This document shows positions 21,395 through 26,576 of a stretch of 26,576 nt of DNA, one piece after another. The stretch comes from Promethearchaeota archaeon (GTDB lineage Archaea; Asgardarchaeota; Lokiarchaeia; Sigynarchaeales; SOKP01), in contig JAHLWV010000005.1 in assembly GCA_019057735.1 (NCBI GenBank), positions 1-26,576 on the forward strand, written 5' to 3'. The position numbers and the translations under genes are program-made. How positions within the stretch are numbered: position 1 is the stretch's first letter; every line of letters begins with the position of its first letter. The notes beneath the pieces were generated by a model. That model was not told where the DNA came from. It saw only the letters and a program-made list of their open reading frames with translations, and made no database searches.

Positions 21395-21801
21395 CAAATA
21401 ATCCAGAAATAGTTTATTTTGAAACAAAAGTGTGTTCGCAATGTAAAAAACCCAAGCAATCGCTAGAAATGTTTCGCAATCGAAATACGGGCGAATATTG
21501 GTGTATGCATTGCGTTGCAATTGAAAAAAAGAAGAGAAACGCGAAATGTTGGGAAAAAACGTTAGAACCTGATATAAAAACGAAGAATAAAGAAGGTAAA
21601 ATTTTTATGACCTGGGACGAAATTTGTTTGGGTAAACTCAAAGAGATCGGAAAAGCGTCCTTAACGGAGTGGGCAACAGCTATGGGTTACAAAAACTCTG
21701 CTAGTTTGGCGAAACCTGCAAAAAATCTCGAAGAACAAGGAAAAATAAAGGTTATTCGTACTAAGAGTGGAATGATTAAGAAATACTACGAGGCGATTTA
21801 A
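21391..21801 (+). CDS. Zinc-finger plus winged-helix protein, probable ATA start
   Basis: 136 aa if started at ATA 21391, which overlaps the previous stop (ATAA) and sits 6 nt after GGCGT; reads M-T-N-N-P-E-I-V-Y-F-E-T-K. The first canonical start, GTG 21430, has no Shine-Dalgarno and begins right at the zinc finger (VCSQCKKPK, YWCMHC). The C-terminal half (LKEIGKASLTEWATAMGYKN, KNLEEQGKIKVIRTKSG) is a winged helix-turn-helix. Hence a likely transcription regulator. Confidence 0.75.
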   Translation: MTNNPEIVYFETKVCSQCKKPKQSLEMFRNRNTGEYWCMHCVAIEKKKRNAKCWEKTLEPDIKTKNKEGKIFMTWDEICLGKLKEIGKASLTEWATAMGYKNSASLAKPAKNLEEQGKIKVIRTKSGMIKKYYEAI

Positions 21802-21804
21802 AAA

Positions 21805-22530
21805 ATGGTTAATGTTCCAAAAAAAATGTATAAAGAAGCAGTATTTAGATGGAATTGCTTCGTTGGATGCAGAATATTTTGGTGTACTTATTGTAAAAAA
21901 TCCTTTCAGGCTCAAATGAGAAGACAGATCCATAATTGTGAAAAGTGTGGTAATTATATACCTCATTTCCACGAAGAAAGAGTTACTAAAGAATACACAG
22001 AAAAACATTTTCCCGAAACTTCAGGAGACGAGTTTATTTGGGTTGGTAGTTCGGGAGATATTTCGTTTATCGAACATCCAGACATGTTAAAAATTCTTAG
22101 TAGAATCGAAGAATACCCCGATAGAACTTTTTTCTTTCAAACAAAAAATCCAAAGTTCTTTAGTAGATTTTCATTTCCTCCAAACGTGATATTGGGGATA
22201 ACTTTAGAATCGGATACTTATTATAGAAAAATTTCAAACGCACCTTTTCCATATAATAGGGTTCTTTGGTTTGAAAAGTTAAATTTTCCGAGAAAGTTCG
22301 TAACCATTGAACCCATTTTAGACTTTAACTTTTCTCTCTTTTTAGGATGGCTAAAAGAGATAAATCCAGAAAGAATTTACGTTGGATACGATACGCATAA
22401 AACGTGGTGGATGGAAGGAGAAAAAAGAGCGTATCTTAAAGAATACGAACCAAGTTTAGAAAAAACTAAAAAACTAATTATAGAATTAGAGCGATTTACT
22501 AAAGTTAAAACAAAATACATGAAGAGTTAG
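21805..22530 (+). CDS. DUF5131-like (phage Gp37/Gp68 family) protein
   Basis: 241 aa from ATG 21805. The N-terminus FRWNCFVGCRIFWCTYC carries the Cys cluster typical of this family (W-N, G-C, C-x2-C). FFFQTKNPKFFSRFSFPPNV, then LGITLESD, RKFVTIEPILDF and VGYDTHKTWW follow the order of the family's TIM-barrel strands. An extra CxxC pair (NCEKCGNYI) lies near residue 55. The family is radical-SAM-like in outline and common in phages and mobile elements; its reaction is unknown. The Cys ligands suggest an iron-sulfur cluster. Confidence 0.8.
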   Translation: MVNVPKKMYKEAVFRWNCFVGCRIFWCTYCKKSFQAQMRRQIHNCEKCGNYIPHFHEERVTKEYTEKHFPETSGDEFIWVGSSGDISFIEHPDMLKILSRIEEYPDRTFFFQTKNPKFFSRFSFPPNVILGITLESDTYYRKISNAPFPYNRVLWFEKLNFPRKFVTIEPILDFNFSLFLGWLKEINPERIYVGYDTHKTWWMEGEKRAYLKEYEPSLEKTKKLIIELERFTKVKTKYMKS

Positions 22531-22577
22531 AAAATTGAAACAAAAAAAAGAATGAAAATATAGGTGTAATATTTTTA

Positions 22578-22835
22578 ATGGTAAAAATTGGAAATAAAGT
22601 CAGAAATCGAAGTAAATTTGTTAATATTAAAACATTTTATAAAGAACTTTATATCAAAAATAAATCTGCAGAAGAAAGAAGTGAACAATATAACGTTTTG
22701 TTTTCAGAAATCTATGCTCTATTAATTGGATGCATAGGTATATTTGAAGGCTATAGTTTTGAAGTAATAAAAACAGGAATATTGGGTTTAATTGATGATT
22801 TAAAATTACAGATAATTAGTTATAAAAATGAGTAA
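22578..22835 (+). CDS. Small helical protein, 85 aa
   Basis: ATG 22578, AGGTGT 10 nt upstream. Basic N-terminus (MVKIGNKVRNRSKF), then helices (FYKELYIKNKSAEERSEQYN) and a hydrophobic stretch IYALLIGCIGIFEGYSFEVI. It overlaps the next gene by 8 nt. No family recognised. Confidence 0.6.
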   Translation: MVKIGNKVRNRSKFVNIKTFYKELYIKNKSAEERSEQYNVLFSEIYALLIGCIGIFEGYSFEVIKTGILGLIDDLKLQIISYKNE

Positions 22836-23049
22836 AAAAACACTTCCAAGATTAGACGTTAAAAAGGAAAATAAAGAAATTGGTGCGATTTTCTTAGAAA
22901 TGTATGAATTTCATAAGGGATGGATGGAACATTACGCCAACGAATATTTGAATGCGATCCGTCAAAATAAAGATCGATTATTAAAGGAATTTGATAAAAA
23001 ACAAGCTAAAGAAAATATAATACTAAAATCTGGAGGTAATAAGTTATGA
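22828..23049 (+). CDS. Small helical protein, 73 aa
   Basis: ATG 22828 (MSKKTLPRLDVKKENKEIGA). Probably one long amphipathic helix pair (IFLEMYEFHKGWMEHYANEY, RLLKEFDKKQAKEN). The last codons GGAGGT are the ribosome-binding site for the next small gene, whose ATG overlaps the TGA as ATGA. Function unknown. Confidence 0.65.
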   Translation: MSKKTLPRLDVKKENKEIGAIFLEMYEFHKGWMEHYANEYLNAIRQNKDRLLKEFDKKQAKENIILKSGGNKL

Positions 23050-23171
23050 AATTAGCACAGATCGATTATTTATTGCATCATCATTTGCCATTTAAGATTT
23101 GGAAAATATATCTTGATATGAAATTTAGGTATGGAAAATATGCGTTCAAAAGAAGCGAAAAAAGAGGTTGA
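23046..23171 (+). CDS. 41-aa basic protein
   Basis: ATG 23046 with a strong GGAGGT 8 nt upstream, TGA at 23169-23171. MKLAQIDYLLHHHLPFKIWK, then YLDMKFRYGKYAFKRSEKRG: a His run and a basic, aromatic-rich C-terminus. The end AAAGAGGTTGA contains the ribosome-binding site for the next gene. Function unknown. Confidence 0.65.
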   Translation: MKLAQIDYLLHHHLPFKIWKIYLDMKFRYGKYAFKRSEKRG

Positions 23172-23173
23172 TT

Positions 23174-23365
23174 ATGAGAGAAAAAAAATTACCAATGCCT
23201 AAAAAAAATTGTTTTTTCTGTTTTGAATTTACTCTTGGAGAGTTTACCGAAGAACAGATTAAGATATGTGCCGAACACTGGTTAGACGCTGAGAATTGCC
23301 CTAATTGGTGTCCGTTTAATGTTTATATAAATAATAGAAAAATGATGTGGATAGAAACACGATAA
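23174..23365 (+). CDS. Cys-rich small protein, 63 aa
   Basis: ATG 23174, 5 nt after GAGGT; an in-frame TTG at 23168 is part of that spacer. KKNCFFCFEFTLGEFTEEQI, then KICAEHWLDAENCPNWCPF: CxxC, C-x3-H, C-x3-C, a possible metal site. Its stop overlaps an ATA that may start the next ORF. Function unknown. Confidence 0.65.
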   Translation: MREKKLPMPKKNCFFCFEFTLGEFTEEQIKICAEHWLDAENCPNWCPFNVYINNRKMMWIETR

Positions 23366-23526
23366 ACAAAAGCAAAAAAGAGTATTTTGAAGTTTGGTTC
23401 ATAGAACATCACGATCATCACGTAATAGATGATAATTTTACTAAAATATGGAACGAAATAGGTGAAAAATTAAAAAATGAAAAAATTAAAGCAATTAGGC
23501 CCACACGAAAAAGAAATCCTAAATAA
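23362..23526 (+). CDS. Possible 54-aa protein with ATA start
   Basis: From ATA 23362, overlapping the previous stop as ATAA, to TAA 23524-23526. Reads M-NKSKKEYFEVWFIEHHDHHV, then DNFTKIWNEIGEKLKNEKIK, a protein-like sequence that fills the otherwise empty 110 nt before the 23477 gene and overlaps it by 50 nt. The frame has no ATG, GTG or TTG that would give a product of similar length, apart from internal TTG-less stretches. No strong Shine-Dalgarno, so confidence is moderate. Confidence 0.45.
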   Translation: MNKSKKEYFEVWFIEHHDHHVIDDNFTKIWNEIGEKLKNEKIKAIRPTRKRNPK

Positions 23527-23752
23527 CGAGTTCTTAAGAGAAGAATTAGTTCAAGAAAGATTAGCAGATGCAGTTGCTAATGGTTGGAGAAAACATCAAA
23601 AGAAGGTTTTTGAGAATATGGGCGGATTAGAAGGCGTTCAGGCGGTATGCAAACAATTAGAAAAACGCGGATTAACGCCAGAACAGGCGGAACAAATGTC
23701 CACAGAAGAATTTGCGAAATTTGTAGAAGAACACGATATAGAGGTGAAATAA
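23477..23752 (+). CDS. Small helical protein, 91 aa
   Basis: ATG 23477; GGTGA lies 11 nt upstream, rather long. MKKLKQLGPHEKEILNNEFL, then helices through VQERLADAVANGWRKHQKKV and a C-terminal part GLTPEQAEQMSTEEFAKFVE that looks like a small helical hairpin. It ends EVK, encoded by the next gene's GGTGA. No family recognised. Confidence 0.7.
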   Translation: MKKLKQLGPHEKEILNNEFLREELVQERLADAVANGWRKHQKKVFENMGGLEGVQAVCKQLEKRGLTPEQAEQMSTEEFAKFVEEHDIEVK

Positions 23753-23756
23753 AATA

Positions 23757-23954
23757 ATGGGAAAGAAAGAACAATTTAGCGTTCATTTTTGTAAAGAATA
23801 TATCGTTGTCGCTGAAGATTACGACCAAGCGATTCTTAAAACTCAACAATATCTTAACATCCCTATGGAATTATTTAAAGAATTTAAACTTGAAACTGTT
23901 AAAATTGATAGAGATAAATCTGAAAAATTATACGATGGAGTTGATATCGAATAA
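23757..23954 (+). CDS. Small alpha/beta protein, 65 aa
   Basis: ATG 23757, GGTGA 9 nt upstream. KEQFSVHFCKEYIVVAEDYD, QAILKTQQYL, FKLETVKIDR: strand-strand-helix-strand, similar in outline to small DpnD/PcfM-type or ferredoxin-like mini-domains. That is only a structural impression. Its stop overlaps the next ATG as TAATG. Confidence 0.65.
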   Translation: MGKKEQFSVHFCKEYIVVAEDYDQAILKTQQYLNIPMELFKEFKLETVKIDRDKSEKLYDGVDIE

Positions 23955-24301
23955 TGAACGAAGAAATAAAAGATTTAGGCGTTATGCGTTGGAATCCAAA
24001 ACAAAAACCGTTGTTCTGGATGTACGAGCAAACAGGAATGATGAAAGCCATTGTAGATAAATTTTTTGAGGAAATCCATCTGACAAACCTGGAAATGAAG
24101 TATTTGAGGTGGTACATCGTTCAATGGATCGATGGAACAAAAGCATCGGTAAAAAGAAATATTCCTCCAGAAGAATGGGAAGAATACAAAAAAAATGCGT
24201 TTCCGCCTGATTACAAAAAACAAATTGAAGAAACGGATCAGAAACAACTTATGGATTATATTACGAACGAATTAGGATATTACGGACTAGATCCGTTTTA
24301 G
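23954..24301 (+). CDS. Unknown acidic/helical protein, 115 aa
   Basis: ATG 23954 overlapping the previous stop. MNEEIKDLGVMRWNPKQKPL, then FWMYEQTGMMKAIVDKFFEE, YLRWYIVQWIDG and KQIEETDQKQLMDYITNELG. Trp-rich and helical, one domain, no Cys cluster. Function unknown. Confidence 0.7.
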   Translation: MNEEIKDLGVMRWNPKQKPLFWMYEQTGMMKAIVDKFFEEIHLTNLEMKYLRWYIVQWIDGTKASVKRNIPPEEWEEYKKNAFPPDYKKQIEETDQKQLMDYITNELGYYGLDPF

Positions 24302-24312
24302 GTGATTTCTAT

Positions 24313-24567
24313 ATGGAAAATAATTCTAAAGAACCAAAATTAGAAGTAAACGATAAAGGATTTATCAAACCAATTCCACCTGGTTCACATACACGATGTC
24401 CATTAACAAAGCGTAGGTGTGATGGAGGAACTTGTGCGTTGTGGTTAGATCCTTTACGTTCGGATTTGAAATTAATTTCAGAAATGTGTTTGTTTCGATT
24501 GGCCATGAAAAAAATAGCAGGTGAATTAACTCCATGTGTTCATCAATCAGTAATAAATGGAGATTAG
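24313..24567 (+). CDS. Four-Cys small protein (CPLT-CDGGTCALW type)
   Basis: ATG 24313, GGTGA 7 nt upstream. Residues 25-60 hold TRCPLTKRRCDGGTCALW and, after a gap, EMCLFRLAMKKIAG. This C-x6-C-x4-C plus distal Cys pattern is seen in small archaeal and viral proteins that bind zinc or an iron-sulfur cluster. A further Cys lies near the C-terminus (TPCVHQ). Role unknown. Confidence 0.7.
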   Translation: MENNSKEPKLEVNDKGFIKPIPPGSHTRCPLTKRRCDGGTCALWLDPLRSDLKLISEMCLFRLAMKKIAGELTPCVHQSVINGD

Positions 24568-24570
24568 ATC

Positions 24571-24765
24571 GTGATAGCATACAGAACCGATAAAATTCCA
24601 GAACCTGAGAAACTTAAATATATAAAAAAGGAATTAGATAAAATCGGTGAAAAATACATAACCAAAATCGGTAAAGAGATCAACGATTATTGTAAGAAAA
24701 TTGGTTTTAATATGTTCATTGATGTCATTATGGATTTGAGTTTCGTGGGAAAAGTAAAGGAGTGA
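24571..24765 (+). CDS. Small helical protein, 64 aa
   Basis: GTG 24571, GGAGA 7 nt upstream. MIAYRTDKIPEPEKLKYIKK then a continuous charged helix (ELDKIGEKYITKIGKEINDY) and a hydrophobic end (FNMFIDVIMDLSFVGK). Function unknown. Confidence 0.6.
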   Translation: MIAYRTDKIPEPEKLKYIKKELDKIGEKYITKIGKEINDYCKKIGFNMFIDVIMDLSFVGKVKE

Positions 24766-24771
24766 AGAAGT

Positions 24772-25131
24772 TTGAAAATAGAAGAATTTAAATGTGAATG
24801 TGGAAAAGAGATCGAAATTACAGTTCCAATGTATGTAGATATTGATGGGGATTTTATTTGTAAAAATTGTTTTGTAAGTAAAGAGAAAATTGCAGGATTT
24901 ATCGCAACAGCAAAGGATTATATTAAGAAATTTGAAGAGATTATGGAAAGAAATCAAGCAAGAAGAAGAATTAACGACCAGTTAGATCGATTGATTGACG
25001 ATCACATAGAATTATTAAGAGAATTAAGAATTACCCAGAAACCTTTAACAAAAGAAAGGAAGGATTATTTTCTTAATAAATTGGAGGAAAGACAAGAAAA
25101 AATACACGAAATAAGTAAAAAGGTGAAATAA
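24772..25131 (+). CDS. Zinc-finger plus coiled-coil protein, 119 aa
   Basis: TTG 24772, 6 nt after GTGA. N-terminal zinc finger: FKCECGKEIEI at 6-16 and FICKNCFVSKEK at about 29-40 (CxC and CxxC). The rest is a long helix (DYIKKFEEIMERNQARRRIN, LIDDHIELLRELRI). It ends KKVK, encoded by AAAGGTGAAATAA, which is also the site for the next gene. Confidence 0.7.
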   Translation: MKIEEFKCECGKEIEITVPMYVDIDGDFICKNCFVSKEKIAGFIATAKDYIKKFEEIMERNQARRRINDQLDRLIDDHIELLRELRITQKPLTKERKDYFLNKLEERQEKIHEISKKVK

Positions 25132-25132
25132 A

Positions 25133-25426
25133 TTGCATATGGATGGTGTTTGGAAGGATATTTATCTGGACGTGAAAAAAGCAATTAACCATTTTTACGA
25201 TTGCAATGTTTTCTATATTACAGCGAAGAAAATCAGGAAATATTTAGACATTGAAGCATCAGATCGATCAAAAATCAACTTTATTTGGCGAATTTTACGA
25301 TATCTTGTATCTGAAGGATATTTAGTAGTAATTGATGGGAAAACTCCAAAACAATATAAAATCTCCAAATTTCCGATTGAAGATAACATGACGTTTGTAG
25401 ATTATCAACACGGTGTGTTTGAATGA
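25133..25426 (+). CDS. Winged-helix DNA-binding-like protein, 97 aa
   Basis: TTG 25133, 6 nt after GGTGA. DIYLDVKKAINHFYDCNV, YITAKKIRKYLDIE, then KINFIWRILRYLVSEGYLVV with the wing IDGKTPKQYKISKF. This helix order with a C-terminal beta wing is typical of winged helix-turn-helix proteins. It overlaps the next gene as ATGA. A regulatory role is likely but the target is unknown. Confidence 0.7.
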   Translation: MHMDGVWKDIYLDVKKAINHFYDCNVFYITAKKIRKYLDIEASDRSKINFIWRILRYLVSEGYLVVIDGKTPKQYKISKFPIEDNMTFVDYQHGVFE

Positions 25427-25581
25427 AATATTTCGACGAAGAAATATCGTTATCTGCAACATTTAAGAGAATTTACGACAATAAAAACGAAATAAATGAA
25501 AGAGTCGAAAAGCTAATCGAACGATGGGAAAAGGAAGACGATGATAAATTGTATAAAATTAATAAAATGGTGAAAAAATAA
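25423..25581 (+). CDS. 52-aa charged helical protein
   Basis: ATG 25423 overlapping the previous TGA, stop TAA 25579-25581. MKYFDEEISLSATFKRIYDN, then a coiled coil (NERVEKLIERWEKEDDDKLY) and KINKMVKK. The C-terminal KMVKK is encoded by the GGTGA segment that is duplicated at the next gene junction. Confidence 0.65.
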   Translation: MKYFDEEISLSATFKRIYDNKNEINERVEKLIERWEKEDDDKLYKINKMVKK

Positions 25582-25872
25582 ATGGATGAGAAAGAAAAAG
25601 AAGATTTGAAAATAGAAATGCCAAATAATATTGATTCATCCGATCATATTTATTGCGATTCAATTTGTTGCGGGAGAGTTCCAGTTCCAATATATAACGA
25701 AGGCTTAGGAAGTTTCTCAATTTATCAACCAAATTTCTCTGAGGTGCTAAAAGAAATTTACGAAGGTTTAATAAGAGTTTGGTTAAAACAAGGAAAAGAT
25801 CCGTTTGAAGAATTTGAAAAAATACAAAAAAAATTAAAAGAAATGGATAAAATGGTGAAAAAATAGATGGAT
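25562..25872 (+). repeat. Duplicated 26-nt gene junction (SD, stop and start)
   Basis: Bases 25562-25587 and 25847-25872 match at 25 of 26 positions (stop TAA versus TAG). Each copy contains the end of one gene (KMVKK), a GGTGA, a stop and the ATG-GAT start of the next. Confidence 0.75.
25582..25866 (+). CDS. Small protein, 94 aa
   Basis: ATG 25582, GGTGA 8 nt upstream. MDEKEKEDLKIEMPNNIDSS, then HIYCDSICCGRVPVPIYNEG with three Cys, and a helical C-terminus ending EFEKIQKKLKEMDKMVKK. The tail shares KMVKK with the preceding 52-aa protein. Function unknown. Confidence 0.65.
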   Translation: MDEKEKEDLKIEMPNNIDSSDHIYCDSICCGRVPVPIYNEGLGSFSIYQPNFSEVLKEIYEGLIRVWLKQGKDPFEEFEKIQKKLKEMDKMVKK

Positions 25873-26238
25873 CCAAAAGAATTTAGAGAAATTGCAGAAA
25901 ATTATACAAAAAAATTTGTGGGAAAAATATTTCCAGGAAACATCAGAAAAATTGAAAATGCAATTTGTGTATGCTGTGAAAATAAAATTGATGGGTTCAA
26001 AAACATAATAAGTAAAAGAGAATATGAGATTTCTGGATTATGCCAAAATTGTCAAGATGGAATATTTGAAGTGAATAAAGGAAGGAATAAATGTTCAGAT
26101 TGTGGAGATGAAGCAGAATATCAATGTATTGAAAATCAAGAGAAATATTGTAGAAATTGTAAAATTCTAATGAATGTAAATGGTGCAGGAATGGAAATTG
26201 ACGATTATCATTTTAAGAAAGTGGAAAAGGTGATATAA
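25867..26238 (+). CDS. Multi-zinc-finger protein, 123 aa
   Basis: ATG 25867, GGTGA 8 nt upstream. Four Cys pairs in order: CVCCENK at about 34-40, LCQNCQDG at 57-64, KCSDCGDEAEYQC at about 77-89, and YCRNCKIL at about 97-104. The spacing suits two cross-braced zinc fingers (RING, B-box or treble-clef style). The C-terminal HFKKVEKVI is encoded by the next gene's ribosome-binding site. Possibly a regulator or protein-interaction hub. Confidence 0.75.
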   Translation: MDPKEFREIAENYTKKFVGKIFPGNIRKIENAICVCCENKIDGFKNIISKREYEISGLCQNCQDGIFEVNKGRNKCSDCGDEAEYQCIENQEKYCRNCKILMNVNGAGMEIDDYHFKKVEKVI

Positions 26239-26241
26239 TCT

Positions 26242-26397
26242 ATGAATAAATGCTTAAATTGTGGAAAAGAGATAAGCAGTAGTGCAGAAGTGTGTTCTGT
26301 GGAATGTTCTGAAGAATATTTTAGATACGTTTCTGGTGAAGAATTAAAGGACCATCCTGAATTTAAAACTAAAATCGAAGGTGTAAATAATGTGTGA
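26242..26397 (+). CDS. 51-aa zinc mini-protein
   Basis: ATG 26242, 8-9 nt after GGTGAT. MNKCLNCGKEISSSAEVCSV then ECSEEYFRYVSGEELKDHPE. CxxC plus C-x3-C forms a compact zinc knuckle of the kind seen in small archaeal and prokaryotic nucleic-acid-binding proteins. It overlaps the next gene by 8 nt. Confidence 0.7.
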   Translation: MNKCLNCGKEISSSAEVCSVECSEEYFRYVSGEELKDHPEFKTKIEGVNNV

Positions 26398-26533
26398 AGA
26401 AAAGCAGAAAAGAGTTATCCAAGAGTTGCAGAAACAGTTAGAAGCTCATTGGAAGAATACTGAAAAAGAAAGAAAAAGAACGCATTCTGGTAAAATGTAT
26501 GAAAAATATATGGAGAAGGATAAAAATGAATAA
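26390..26533 (+). CDS. 47-aa charged helical protein
   Basis: ATG 26390, exactly 5 nt after GGTGT. MCEEKQKRVIQELQKQLEAH, then EKERKRTHSGKMYEKYMEKD. Probably one amphipathic helix. It overlaps the next ATG by 8 nt. Function unknown. Confidence 0.6.
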   Translation: MCEEKQKRVIQELQKQLEAHWKNTEKERKRTHSGKMYEKYMEKDKNE

Positions 26534-26576
26534 AAACATCAAAAAAGTGAAAGTAAGAGATTTAGAGGTTTCGCTT
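26526..26576 (+). CDS. 5' end of a gene running off the right edge
   Basis: ATG 26526 starts MNKNIKKVKVRDLEVSL and is open to the window end. GGATA lies just upstream in the previous gene. Only 17 codons are visible, so no function can be given. Confidence 0.45.
   Translation, partial: MNKNIKKVKVRDLEVSL

Noticed and set aside
1..26576. Borg-type element
   Set aside because: Borgs show a long single-direction replichore and perfect tandem DNA repeats scattered through genes and spacers. Here two arms diverge and the repeats are confined to one gene.
1..26576. tRNA, rRNA or integrase attachment site
   Set aside because: No cloverleaf-like sequence with a T-loop GTTCRA plus acceptor pairing, no rRNA core and no integrase gene were seen by eye in the non-coding parts.

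Overview
The window is AT-rich DNA, densely packed with mostly very small genes. The most frequent ribosome-binding signal is GGTGA or GGTGAT, 5-10 nt before the start and often inside the last codons of the preceding gene. That fits the 3' end of archaeal 16S rRNA better than a classic bacterial GGAGG. There is no rRNA, tRNA, ribosomal protein or central-metabolism gene. The gene set (surface-anchored giant repeat proteins, a run of tiny Lys-rich proteins, ribbon-helix-helix, DEDDh exonuclease, DUF488, DUF5131, many small zinc-finger proteins) looks like an archaeal virus or other extrachromosomal element. I cannot name the host; an AT-rich archaeon such as an Asgard lineage is a guess. No terminase, portal, polymerase or integrase is visible.

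Layout: a non-coding switch at about 15735-16243 divides two divergent arms. The left arm (minus strand, 15734 down past base 1) starts with three membrane-anchored exported proteins: a 345-aa protein with clearly higher GC, a 442-aa protein with signal peptide and C-terminal anchor, and a 371-aa protein with three fibronectin-III-like domains. Next come eleven or more short Lys/Arg-rich proteins including a 383-aa H1-like PIKKK-rich protein, then a SAM methyltransferase. Last is the 5' part of a giant secreted protein (at least 2382 codons, running off the left edge) with a lectin-like domain, five 43-residue propeller-like repeats, and an array of 149-residue repeats encoded by an almost perfect 447-bp tandem repeat. 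This arm is best read as a virion or cell-surface module plus a set of small basic, possibly nucleic-acid-packaging proteins.

The right arm (plus strand, 16244 to the end) looks like an early or regulatory operon: a small unknown protein, an RHH repressor-like protein overlapping a DEDDh 3'-5' exonuclease, winged-helix candidates, a DUF488 protein, a DUF5131 (Gp37/Gp68-like) protein, an HNH-like zinc protein and about a dozen Cys-rich mini-proteins. Genes overlap by ATGA, TAATG or GTGA and the ribosome-binding site for one gene often encodes the C-terminus of the one before.

The most unusual signal is translational. Several genes on both strands seem to start at codons other than ATG, GTG or TTG, mainly ATA, placed 5-6 nt after GGTGA. 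One zinc-ribbon gene (18079-18231) has no ATG, GTG or TTG anywhere in its open frame, and several Lys-rich genes only line up at a shared M-A/T-K-K-K N-terminus if ATA or GTA is the start.
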